Made by a program: the position numbers and the translations under genes
The notes under the pieces: model-generated
Databases searched by the model: none
Told to the model about the DNA's origin: nothing
The model's input: the letters and a program-made list of their open reading frames with translations, nothing else
NCBI RefSeq assembly: GCF_025231485.1
Contig: NZ_CP104003.1
Coordinates: 868,001-932,000, forward strand
Origin: Salinirubellus salinus
Lineage (GTDB): Archaea; Halobacteriota; Halobacteria; Halobacteriales; Haloarculaceae
Direction of reading: 5' to 3'
DNA: 64,000 bases
Shown here: positions 35,536 to 43,859 of the stretch, one piece after another
Position numbering within the stretch: position 1 is the stretch's first letter
Layout: every line of letters starts with the position of its first letter

Positions 35536-37788
35536 GTGACCGACCAGGAGGAGACCACGGCACCGGACGAGCCACCGGCCGACGACGTCATCAGCGACGG
35601 CTCGCTGGCCGACGGCCGCGCCCGGTACCTGCAGTGCGAACCGCACCCAGAGAGCGGTGCCACCGTCGACCTCTCGGACCCGTCGCTCTACCTCAACCGC
35701 GAGCTCTCCGAACTCGCGTTCCACCAGCGGGTGCTCTTCGAGGCCCTCGACGACCGGAACCCCCTGTTGGAGCGGGTGAAGTTCCTCGCCATCCTGACGA
35801 ACAACCTCGACGAGTTCTTCATGAAGCGTATCGGTGGGCTGAAACAGCAGATCGAGGCCGAGGTGAGCGAACTCTCGCCCGACGGCCGGACGCCGCGAGA
35901 GCAGTGGGCGGCCTCGCTCGAGACCTGCCGCGAGATGTTCGAGACCCAGTCGGCCTGCTACCACGACGCGGTCCACGGACTGTTGGGGGAGGCAGGTATC
36001 GACATTCTCGGGCACGAGGACCTGACCGACCGGGAACGGGCGTCGTTGCGGTCGTACTTCGAGACGGACGTGCTCCCCACGCTGACGCCGCTCACGTTCG
36101 ACCCGGCGCACCCGTTCCCGTTCATCTCGAACCTCTCGCTCTCGCTCGGGGTCCGGACCCGGCGCGAGGGTGAGGTGCCGAAGTTCTCCCGCGTCAAGAT
36201 CCCGGAGAACCGCCCCCGGCTCGTGCGCATCCGCGAGGAGTGGACGGACCGAGCCGACGGCCGCGAGCGGTACGTCCCCCTCGAGCGCGTCGTCGCTGCG
36301 AACCTCGACCTGCTGTTCCCCAACGTCGAGGTGCTCGACCACACCACGTTCCGTGTCACGCGGAACGCCGAGGTGCGCCGGAACGAGGACGTCGCCGAGG
36401 GGCTCATCGAGATGATCGAGGGCGTCCTCCGCGAGCGCCGGTTCGCGACCGTCGTCAGACTCGAGGTGGAGGCCGGCACGCCCGAACCGGTCCGTGACCT
36501 CCTGCGCGAGCAACTGGACGTGGACGAGCGGGAGGTGTTCGAGCGGCCCGCCCCGCTGGACTTCCGTGACCTGATGCGCCTGGTCGAACTCGACCGCCCG
36601 GACCTGAAACTGCGGGAGTGGCGGCCACGGCTCCACCCCCGCCTCCAGCCGAATGGCGATGACGACGACGAGGAGCGTGGCCTGTTCGAGGAGGTCCGCC
36701 GGGGGGACGTGCTCGTCCACCACCCGTACCACTCGTTCGAGGGGACCGTCCAGCACTTCTTCGAGGCGGCCGCCCACGACGAGGACGTCCTCGCCATCAA
36801 GGCGACCATCTACCGGACCGCACACGACTCGCAGGTCATCGAGTCGCTCATCGAGGCGGCCCGCAACGGCAAGCAGGTGGCGGTGATGGTCGAGTTGAAG
36901 GCCCGCTTCGACGAGGAGAACAACCTCCGGTGGGTCCGCCGTCTGGAGGAGGAGGGCATCCACGTCGCCTACGGGACCATCGGGCTGAAGACCCACACCA
37001 AGACGGCGCTCGTCGTCCGCGACGAACCCGACGGCGTCCAGCTCTACTCCCACGTCGGCACTGGCAACTACCACTCCCAGACCGCCAAGACGTACACCGA
37101 CCTCGGACTGCTGACCGCGGACGAGGACGTCGGGCAGGACCTCACCCGTCTGTTCAACTTCTTCACCGGCCACTCGATGCACGAGGAGTACCGCGACCTG
37201 CTGGTGGCCCCGGGCAACATGCGCGAGCGGTTCACGGCCCTCGTCCGGCGCGAGGCCGAGCACGCCGCCGCCGGCCGGGAGGCACGCATCGTCGCGAAGA
37301 TGAACTCGCTCGAGGACCCCGCGATGGTGGCCGAACTCTACCGTGCCTCGATGGCCGGCGTCGACGTCGACCTCGTCGTCCGTGGCATCTGTCGGCTCCG
37401 CCCCGGGCTGGAGGGTGTGAGCGAGAACGTCACCGTCCGGTCGGTCGTCGGGCGGTTCCTCGAACACTCCCGCATCTTCCGGTTCCACGACGACGGCGAC
37501 CCGGCGTACTTCATCGGGAGCGCCGACTGGATGACCCGGAACCTGGACCGCCGGGTGGAGGCCGTCGTCCCCGTCGAGGACCCCACCCTGCGTGGGGAAC
37601 TGGACGTCGTCCTCGAGACGCTGCTGGCCGACAACCGCAAGGCGTGGGAGATGGACGCCGACGGCAACTACGAGCAGGTCAGACCGGGCGACGACCCGGT
37701 CGTGAACACCCACGAGGTGCTGATGTCGCGGGCCGAGCGCCACGCGCTCGCCGGCGACCGGAGCGGCTTCCCGCACCTCGAACGGTAG
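35536..37788 (+). CDS. ppk1: polyphosphate kinase 1
   Basis: The 750-residue protein polymerises ATP gamma-phosphate into polyphosphate. Motifs: N-terminal LNRELSELAFHQRVL and LTNNLDEFFMKRIGG, tunnel segment LVHHPYHSFEGTV, the catalytic-histidine strand GLKTHTKTALVV near residue 485, YSHVGTGNYHSQTAKTYTDLGL near 503 and the late SADWMTRNLDRRVE. Length is normal for PPK1 (about 690-750). The GTG start lies 3 bp after the phosphatase stop. PPK1 is patchy in haloarchaea, so acquisition by transfer is possible, although base composition looks like its neighbours. Confidence 0.95.
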   Translation: MTDQEETTAPDEPPADDVISDGSLADGRARYLQCEPHPESGATVDLSDPSLYLNRELSELAFHQRVLFEALDDRNPLLERVKFLAILTNNLDEFFMKRIGGLKQQIEAEVSELSPDGRTPREQWAASLETCREMFETQSACYHDAVHGLLGEAGIDILGHEDLTDRERASLRSYFETDVLPTLTPLTFDPAHPFPFISNLSLSLGVRTRREGEVPKFSRVKIPENRPRLVRIREEWTDRADGRERYVPLERVVAANLDLLFPNVEVLDHTTFRVTRNAEVRRNEDVAEGLIEMIEGVLRERRFATVVRLEVEAGTPEPVRDLLREQLDVDEREVFERPAPLDFRDLMRLVELDRPDLKLREWRPRLHPRLQPNGDDDDEERGLFEEVRRGDVLVHHPYHSFEGTVQHFFEAAAHDEDVLAIKATIYRTAHDSQVIESLIEAARNGKQVAVMVELKARFDEENNLRWVRRLEEEGIHVAYGTIGLKTHTKTALVVRDEPDGVQLYSHVGTGNYHSQTAKTYTDLGLLTADEDVGQDLTRLFNFFTGHSMHEEYRDLLVAPGNMRERFTALVRREAEHAAAGREARIVAKMNSLEDPAMVAELYRASMAGVDVDLVVRGICRLRPGLEGVSENVTVRSVVGRFLEHSRIFRFHDDGDPAYFIGSADWMTRNLDRRVEAVVPVEDPTLRGELDVVLETLLADNRKAWEMDADGNYEQVRPGDDPVVNTHEVLMSRAERHALAGDRSGFPHLER

Positions 37789-37800
37789 GCCGAGCCACGC

Positions 37801-38679
37801 TCAGTCGTCGCTGGCGACGGCCGTCTGCATCGCCTCGCTGTTGTACGCGCTCCCGTGGGCGCCGTCGTTGCTCATCACGATGACGCCGGCGTCGCTCCCG
37901 GTGAGGTCCTCGAACTCCTCGATGGCGAGGGTGGCGGCGTCCTGCGGATCCCGGCCCCGTTCGAGGTGGTCGACGGCCCGACGGGCCAGCGTGACGCGGG
38001 CGATGTCCTCGCCGGCCCCCGTCGCGCTCGCGCCACCCAGCCGGGCGCAGTAGAACCCCGACCCGACCTGCGGCACGTCGCCGACCCGCCCCGCGAGCGC
38101 ACACCAGCGACCGCCCGTGGACGTGGCGGCAGCCAGTCGGTCACCGTCTCGAGCGACGGCGCCGACGGTGTCGTGGCCCCAGCGACCGTCGCCATCTCCG
38201 CCGAAGCGCTCGTGCACGAACTCGAGGTGCTCGCGGGTGTCGAAGGACTGGGGGGCGTCCGCCTCGGCCCACCGTTCGCGCGAGGCGTCGCTCCAGAGGT
38301 CCACGTCGGTCTCCACGTCGAACGCCTCGGCGAGGTCGACGGCGTGGACCCCCGAGACGAGGACGTGTGGGGTCTCCTCCTTCACGACCCGCGCCACGTC
38401 GACAGCGTGTTCGACGCCGGGCATCGCGCTGGCCGCGCCCACCTGCCGGTCGTCGGTCATCAGGCCGGCGTCGGTCCGGACGACGCCGTCGGACTGGACC
38501 GCCCCGCCAGTCCCGGCGTTGAACCTCGGGTCGGCCTCCAGCACCCGGACGGCGGCGACGACGGCGTCGGTCACGCGCTCGGTCGCGGCCCCCGCCGCAG
38601 CCGCCTCGTCGAGCACGCCCTGTCTCTCCTCGGGCTCGTCGACGGGGCCACCGGCCCCGCCGTGGACGATGAGTTGCAC
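37801..38679 (-). CDS. isoaspartyl peptidase / L-asparaginase, Ntn-hydrolase type
   Basis: From the GTG at 38679 the 292-residue product starts VQLIVHGGAGG, the usual start of this family. The autocleavage site is GHD/Thr171 in WGHDTVGAVARD, leaving Thr171 as the N-terminal nucleophile of the beta chain; the substrate loop FYCARLGGASATGAGEDI follows. Substrates are isoaspartyl dipeptides or asparagine. An in-frame start 26 codons upstream is unlikely because the core begins at the first beta strand. It ends 12 bp from the convergent ppk1 stop. Confidence 0.92.
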   Translation of the reverse strand: MQLIVHGGAGGPVDEPEERQGVLDEAAAAGAATERVTDAVVAAVRVLEADPRFNAGTGGAVQSDGVVRTDAGLMTDDRQVGAASAMPGVEHAVDVARVVKEETPHVLVSGVHAVDLAEAFDVETDVDLWSDASRERWAEADAPQSFDTREHLEFVHERFGGDGDGRWGHDTVGAVARDGDRLAAATSTGGRWCALAGRVGDVPQVGSGFYCARLGGASATGAGEDIARVTLARRAVDHLERGRDPQDAATLAIEEFEDLTGSDAGVIVMSNDGAHGSAYNSEAMQTAVASDD

Positions 38680-38858
38680 GGCCGCTACCACTCGACCCGC
38701 CCGTTTGAACGCTCCCCTCTGTCCACGGCTCTCACGGTGCTCGGTACAAGAACGCACCGTTGATGACCGGCCGAACGGGGAGTAACCCTCACGGTCGTTC
38801 GTGCAACTCTTGCCGAGAGAGCGGAATCCCTTTGACGGAGACGGCTGAATCCGACGAT

Positions 38859-40118
38859 ATGGCTTACCAGCAGGTCGAAGTTCCCGAGGCTGGCGAGAAG
38901 ATCGAGGTGACGGACGACGACGAACTCGTCGTCCCGGACGAGCCCATCATCCCCATCATCCACGGAGACGGCATCGGGACCGACGTAGGACCCGCGGCCC
39001 AGACCGTCCTCGAAGCCGCCGCGCAGGCGACGGGTCGTGACATCCACTGGATGCGCGTCTACGCCGGCGAGTCGGCTCGCGAGCGCTACGACGGCGAGAA
39101 CCTCCCCGAGGACACGCTGGCGGCGATGCGTGAGTTCAAGGTCGGCATCAAGGGCCCGCTCACGACGCCCGTCGGCGCCGGCTTCCGGTCGCTCAACGTC
39201 GCGCTCCGCAAGAAGCTCGACCTCTACACGAACGTCCGCCCCACCTACCACATCGAGGGCGTCCCCTCGCCCGTGAAGGCCCCGGAGAAGATGGACATGG
39301 TCTCCTTCCGGGAGAACACGGAGGACGTCTACGCCGGCATCGAGTGGGAGGCCGGTACCGAGGACGTGGAGAAGGTCAAGGCGTTCGTCGAGGACGAGAT
39401 GGGCTTCGACTCCACCATCCACGACGGCCCGGTCGGCATCGGCATCAAGCCCATCACCGAGTTCGGGACCAAACGGCTCGTCCGCAAGGCCATCGACTAC
39501 GCGCTGGAACACGACCGCGACTCCGTGACGCTGGTCCACAAGGGGAACATCATGAAGTTCACCGAGGGCGCGTTCCGTGACTGGGGCTACGAGGTCGCCG
39601 AGGAGGAGTACGGCGACGAGGTCATCACCGAGGACACGCTCTGGAACGAGCGCGACGGTGAGGCTCCCGACGACGCCGTGGTCGTCAACGACCGCATCGC
39701 CGACAACATGCTCCAGCAGATCCTGACCCGTACGGACCAGTACGACATCCTCGCCCTGCCGAACCTCAACGGCGACTACCTCTCCGACGCCTGTGGCGCC
39801 CAGATCGGTGGCCTCGGCATCGCCCCCGGCGCCAACATCGGCGACGGACGCTTCCTCGCCGAGCCGGTCCACGGCTCTGCGCCGAAGTACGCCGGACAGG
39901 ACAAGGTCAACCCCTCGGCGCTCATCCTCTCGGGCCGCATCATGCTCGAACACATGGGGTGGAACGACGCGGCCGACCTCGTCCGCGACGCCATCGAGGA
40001 GACCATCCGCTCGAAGAAGGTCACCTACGATATCCACCGACAGATCGAGGGTGGCGAGAAACTCGCGACCAGCGAGTTCGCCGAGGAGATCGTCGAGAAC
40101 ATCCACTCGCTCGCCTGA
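38859..40118 (+). CDS. icd: isocitrate dehydrogenase (NADP-type)
   Basis: This 419-residue TCA-cycle enzyme oxidises isocitrate to 2-oxoglutarate. Visible are IPIIHGDGIGTDVGPAAQ, the substrate loop SFRENTEDVYAGIEWEAG, VTLVHKGNIMKFTEGAFRDWGYEVA, the metal-binding NLNGDYLSDACGAQIGGLGIAPGANIG and the cofactor end EPVHGSAPKYAGQDKVNPSA. The family-typical YxxN and RxxxR regions look normal. The ATG at 38859 is preceded by an AT-richer CCCTTTGACGG; a start 33 codons earlier is not supported by the family. Confidence 0.96.
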   Translation: MAYQQVEVPEAGEKIEVTDDDELVVPDEPIIPIIHGDGIGTDVGPAAQTVLEAAAQATGRDIHWMRVYAGESARERYDGENLPEDTLAAMREFKVGIKGPLTTPVGAGFRSLNVALRKKLDLYTNVRPTYHIEGVPSPVKAPEKMDMVSFRENTEDVYAGIEWEAGTEDVEKVKAFVEDEMGFDSTIHDGPVGIGIKPITEFGTKRLVRKAIDYALEHDRDSVTLVHKGNIMKFTEGAFRDWGYEVAEEEYGDEVITEDTLWNERDGEAPDDAVVVNDRIADNMLQQILTRTDQYDILALPNLNGDYLSDACGAQIGGLGIAPGANIGDGRFLAEPVHGSAPKYAGQDKVNPSALILSGRIMLEHMGWNDAADLVRDAIEETIRSKKVTYDIHRQIEGGEKLATSEFAEEIVENIHSLA

Positions 40119-40225
40119 CGGCTCCCACCTCGAACACCGGTTCTCGCTTCTCCCGACACGGCCGCTGGGGAGTGTACCTGCCCACGCCCCTGCCCTTCAT
40201 TACTCGCGCCCGTCTCTGCCGGGGT

Positions 40226-40960
40226 ATGGCGCACGTCAATACGGTCCGCGAATTCGACCTCGACAGCCCCTGGCTCGTGGAGGGGCTGCCGGGCGCGGGG
40301 CTGGTCGGCAAGATCGCCTGCGACCACCTCGTCGAACAGTTCGAGATGGAGTACGTCGCCGGTATCCACTGCTCCGGGCTCCCGAAGGTGGCGGTCTACC
40401 GCGGCGAGGACTCGACGGTCCGGCCCCCGGTCCGCATCTACGCCGACGAGACCCGCGACCTGCTGGTCCTCCAGAGCGACATCCCCGTCTCGCCGTCCTC
40501 TGCCGGCGACTTCTCCGGGTGCATCACGAACTTCGTCCTCGAACACGACGCGACCCCCATCTACATCTCGGGGCTGGACGAGGAGCGCACCGGCGTTCCG
40601 GAGGTGTACGGCGTGGGCGTCGGCAGGGGGACGGACCTCGTCGCCGAGGCGGGCATCGTCCCGCCGCGTGAGGGCGGCCTCGTCTCGGGGCCCACCGGCG
40701 CTCTACTGGCCACCGCCGAGGAACGCGACGTCGACGCGGTGGGTCTCGTCGCCCAGACGGACGCGAAGTTCCCCGACCCCGAGGCCTCCCGAGCGGTCCT
40801 GCGCGGTGGCGTCGCCCCGCTCACCGGCGTCGAGGTGGAGACGGACTCGCTCGTCGAGCACGCCGAGGAGATACGGAAGGCCCGCGAGCAACTGGCCGAA
40901 CGGTTGCAGAACGCGGACGACGAGAGCAGTCGGGCGCAGCCGATACGTGGCTTCCAGTGA
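40226..40960 (+). CDS. proteasome assembly chaperone (PAC2) family protein
   Basis: The 244-residue protein has the PAC2-family opening WLVEGLPGAGLVGKIACDHLVEQFEMEYVAGI and the core motif PVYISGLDEERTGVPEVYGVGVG, then GPTGALLATAEERDVDAVGLVAQTDAKFPDPEASRAVL. Archaeal members (DUF75/PbaA-B type) help assemble or bind the proteasome core or other rings. The C-terminus is a helical charged tail (EEIRKAREQLAERLQNADDE), predicted to form a short coiled coil. A TATA-like TTCATTACT near 40196 supports the ATG. A strong hairpin follows the stop. Confidence 0.9.
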   Translation: MAHVNTVREFDLDSPWLVEGLPGAGLVGKIACDHLVEQFEMEYVAGIHCSGLPKVAVYRGEDSTVRPPVRIYADETRDLLVLQSDIPVSPSSAGDFSGCITNFVLEHDATPIYISGLDEERTGVPEVYGVGVGRGTDLVAEAGIVPPREGGLVSGPTGALLATAEERDVDAVGLVAQTDAKFPDPEASRAVLRGGVAPLTGVEVETDSLVEHAEEIRKAREQLAERLQNADDESSRAQPIRGFQ

Positions 40961-41014
40961 ACGTGCTCGCGGGCGGGGTCGCGTCTTCGGCACGAACCGC
41001 TCCCGCGAGCACGT
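40961..41014 (+). terminator. 13-bp perfect inverted repeat just after the PAC2 stop
   Basis: ACGTGCTCGCGGG (40961-40973) is perfectly complementary to CCCGCGAGCACGT (41002-41014), separated by 28 bases. It begins at the base after the stop codon. The rest of the 259-bp gap has a degenerate tRNA-like stretch (rejected elsewhere) and no gene that I can support. Confidence 0.5.
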
Positions 41015-41219
41015 CCGCAGCGGTCGGAGACTTCTGAACAGCTGGTAGAGCGACGCGCTACCGAACGTTCACGAGATGGGCGCTGCTCCACGCTCCGCGC
41101 TTCGAATCCGGGGAGTAGCCCCACCGCGCCCCGACCGGTCCACGGTTCTGGAGCCCGTGGGCGTTCGTCGCTCACCGCAGGCCAGAGTCCTCATATGAGC
41201 TCGACTCCCACCCCGAGGT

Positions 41220-42248
41220 GTGCGACGACTCGTCCGGTTCCTCGCGGGGGTGGCGCTCGGTGCGCTCGGCCTCGCCGTCTACCTCTACACCGTCGGCGTC
41301 GGCGCCGTCCTCGACCGGGCGGCCGCGGTGACGGCCACGGCGCTCGTGCTCGTCGTCCTCCTCGTCGTCCTCGAGGGCGTCGCCGACGGTATCGGCGTCT
41401 GGGCCTCGGTCCGGCCACTGAACGGTGGCCTGTCGGTGCCGCAGTCCGTCCAGTTCGCACTCGCCGGCGACTTCTTCGACATCCTGAGCCCCGCAGGTCC
41501 GGTGAGTTCCGAACCCATCATGGCCCAGTTCGTCGGCGCGACCACCGAGACGAGTTACTCGGAGGCGCTCGGCGTGCGGAGCGTCGCGAAGTACGTCAAG
41601 TCCGGCGCACAGCTGGTGCTCTCCGCGCTCCTCGGCCTCGCCGTCCTCACTGGGCGTGCGGACACCCGGTCGCTGCTCTACGTGCTCGGGGGGGCGCTAC
41701 TGACCGTCGTCGCCGTGGGAATCGGTCTCGTCCTGTTCCGGACGGCACTCTCGAAGGGAGTGGTACGCGCAGCCACGCCCGTGGTCTCGCGGGTGTCGGC
41801 GCTCTACCGGGACGAGCCACACGACCGAGCAGCGGTCCAGGACGCCGTCGACCGATTCCGTGCACGGGTCGGTGAGTTCCGAACCAGACCGGGACTCCTC
41901 GCGCTCGTCGCGCTCGGTGGCCTCCTCGAACAACTGCTGACGGCGACGGCGCTCTGGGTCGCACTGGACGGCACCGGCCAGACCGCCGCGCTGCTCCCCA
42001 TCGTCGTGCTGGTCCCGCTCCCGCAGGCCGCGAGCGTGGTCCCAATCCCGGCGAGTCTCGGAGCCTACGACCTCCTCCTGAGCGGCGCACTCGCCGTCGT
42101 GGCCGGCGTCGCCGTCGTCCCCGCGACGGCGGCCGTCCTCCTCGTCCGCACCGCGTCGATCCCCTTCGGCGTGGGGGTCGGCGGCGTCTGTGCGGCGTTC
42201 ATGCGCGGGTGGCGTCCCGGGACCGGCCCGACGGTGGATGCGGACTGA
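41220..42248 (+). CDS. AglD/LPG-synthase-type (UPF0104) integral membrane protein
   Basis: The 342-residue protein has eight or so hydrophobic segments and the UPF0104 pattern DFFDILSPAGPVSSEPIMAQFVG ... YSEALGVRSVAKYVKSGAQLVLSAL ... LPQAASVVPIPASLGAYDLLLSG. This domain occurs in lysylphosphatidylglycerol synthase membrane halves and in archaeal AglD-like proteins of N-glycosylation, where it may flip lipid-linked sugars. No glycosyltransferase domain is attached here. The start is a GTG. Confidence 0.88.
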   Translation: MRRLVRFLAGVALGALGLAVYLYTVGVGAVLDRAAAVTATALVLVVLLVVLEGVADGIGVWASVRPLNGGLSVPQSVQFALAGDFFDILSPAGPVSSEPIMAQFVGATTETSYSEALGVRSVAKYVKSGAQLVLSALLGLAVLTGRADTRSLLYVLGGALLTVVAVGIGLVLFRTALSKGVVRAATPVVSRVSALYRDEPHDRAAVQDAVDRFRARVGEFRTRPGLLALVALGGLLEQLLTATALWVALDGTGQTAALLPIVVLVPLPQAASVVPIPASLGAYDLLLSGALAVVAGVAVVPATAAVLLVRTASIPFGVGVGGVCAAFMRGWRPGTGPTVDAD

Positions 42249-42339
42249 ACCGGCGGGAATCCTGCCGGTCGGACCGGTACTCTCTCCACCGGATACACGC
42301 CGCAACCGTTATTCACTCCAGTGACCACGGACTGTTAGC

Positions 42340-43200
42340 ATGGCAGAACCCCCCGTCCACGTCCTCCACGTCGACGACGACGGGACGTTCGGACGGTTGG
42401 TGGCCGCATCACTCGAACGCGAGGCCGGCCAGTTCGACGTGGTGACGGTGAACGGTTCCGACAAGGCGCTAGCGCGGCTGGACGCGGGCGACGTCGACTG
42501 CGTCGTGTCCGACTACGATATGCCGGGGACGGACGGTCTCGAACTCCTCGAGGTGGTCCGAGCGCGGTACGGCCAGATGCCGTTCGTCCTGTTCACGGGG
42601 AAGGGAAGCGAGGAGATCGCGAGCGCCGCCATCTCCGCTGGCGTCGACGAGTACATCCAGAAGTCGGCCGGAACGGAGCAGTTCGCGCTGCTCGCGAACC
42701 GCGTGCTGACCGTCGTCGAGCGCGACCGGGCGAGACGCGAACGCGAACGCCTGCAGAGTGACCTTCGTAACGAGCGTGAACACTTCCAGATGGCGCTCAG
42801 GGACTCTCCAGTCGTCGCCTTCCGGCAGGACGCGGCCCTCCGGTACACGTGGCTCGGCAACCCCCATCCCGACTTCGGTGGGGAGTCCATCCTCGGGATG
42901 TCCGACGAGGACCTGCTCGAACCGGCGGCCGCCGAGGCCGTCACCGCGCCAAAGCGAGCGGCCCTCGAGTCCGGACAGCGAGTCAGACGACGCGTGTCCT
43001 ACCGCCTGCCGAGCGGACCGGTGGTGTACGACCTGACGGTCGACCCTGTCCACGACGACGATGGGGCCATCGTGGGCATCGCGTGCGTGGCGGTGGAACT
43101 GGATACCAGCGATGCCACCGAGGCGGACCGCGGACGCGAGGCCTCGACTGTCGAGCGGAGTGGCGACCAGCCGGACCCCCGGTCCGAGTCACACGGGTGA
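42340..43200 (+). CDS. response regulator receiver with PAS domain
   Basis: The 286-residue protein has an intact receiver domain (about 1-125): acidic pocket VDDDGTF, phosphoacceptor Asp58 in VVSDYDMPGTDG, the threonine in LFTGKGSEEIAS and Lys in YIQKSAGTEQF. A coiled linker and one PAS-type domain (about 145-265, SPVVAFRQDAALRYTWLGNP) follow; the end is disordered. There is no histidine kinase or output domain, as is common among haloarchaeal receivers that act in phosphorelays. A TATA-like CGTTATTCAC near 42307 supports the start. No kinase gene is nearby. Confidence 0.9.
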   Translation: MAEPPVHVLHVDDDGTFGRLVAASLEREAGQFDVVTVNGSDKALARLDAGDVDCVVSDYDMPGTDGLELLEVVRARYGQMPFVLFTGKGSEEIASAAISAGVDEYIQKSAGTEQFALLANRVLTVVERDRARRERERLQSDLRNEREHFQMALRDSPVVAFRQDAALRYTWLGNPHPDFGGESILGMSDEDLLEPAAAEAVTAPKRAALESGQRVRRRVSYRLPSGPVVYDLTVDPVHDDDGAIVGIACVAVELDTSDATEADRGREASTVERSGDQPDPRSESHG

Positions 43201-43308
43201 ATGCCCACCTGCACGCCCGTCCGGCACCCGTCGGCCGGCAGCCGGGCAGTCGCACCCCTCGGGGCCGGTTCCCGTCCGTTTATCAGGACCCGACGCGGGG
43301 AGTCACCA

Positions 43309-43788
43309 ATGACTGTCGCCGCCGACACCCGCCGTGCCGTCCGGGCGAACCCGTTCGTCCGTGACGCGCTCAGAGCCGGCATCTGCAACTACACCGCCGC
43401 GGCGCGCTTCCTCGGCGTCGGCGAGGAGGAGGCCGTCGCCGCCGCACTCCGTCGCTACGCCGAGGACCTCGCCGACTACGAACCACCGACACCGGCGGGC
43501 CGGGTCCGGGTGAACATGCAGTCTGGACTCGGCCCCACCGACGACCCCGACGCTGCCCTCGTCCGCGTCGCCGACACGATGCTGGCGCCGGGCGGGGGCG
43601 ACCTGACCGGCATCACCGCGACCGGCGACGGGGTCGACCCGGTGACGCTCGCCCACGTCGTCGCTCGCCTCGACGCCGAGGGAGTCGCCGTGGGCGCTGC
43701 GGGGGCGACCGACGGGGTCCTCGTGGTCGCGGTGAACCGACGGGACGGACCGGACGCACTGCGCGACGTCGAGGACGCGGTGCAGTAG
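43309..43788 (+). CDS. conserved haloarchaeal protein, function unknown
   Basis: The 159-residue protein begins VAADTRRAVRANPFVRDALRAGICNYTAAARFLGVGEEEAVAAALRRYAEDL, which looks like a helix-turn-helix or wHTH-like segment, then continues into a beta-rich C-terminal part (VNMQSGLGP..., GITATGDGVDPVTLAHVVARLDAEGVAVGAAGATDGVLVVAVNR) with an ACT-like alternation. It resembles a widespread haloarchaeal DUF family; I cannot name the number with confidence. A role as small regulator is only a guess. It lies 71 bp before cysS on the same strand. Confidence 0.78.
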   Translation: MTVAADTRRAVRANPFVRDALRAGICNYTAAARFLGVGEEEAVAAALRRYAEDLADYEPPTPAGRVRVNMQSGLGPTDDPDAALVRVADTMLAPGGGDLTGITATGDGVDPVTLAHVVARLDAEGVAVGAAGATDGVLVVAVNRRDGPDALRDVEDAVQ

Positions 43789-43859
43789 GCAGCCGTGCCG
43801 GCGTCTCCATCTCGCACGGTTCCGAACAGTTGAAACACCGACCCGCACAAGCCTCCGGT

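Noticed and set aside
34579-37776. 1,065-codon open frame on the - strand opposite ppk1
   Set aside because: Antisense to a well-supported polyphosphate kinase gene; its composition is typical of a GC-driven artefact.
41041-41112. tRNA-like stretch with GGTAGAGCGACGCGCTACC and TTCGAATCC
   Set aside because: The bases flanking the TTCGAAT loop do not pair (C opposite C where the G53-C61 pair is required), and no matching acceptor stem frames it. At most a decayed remnant.
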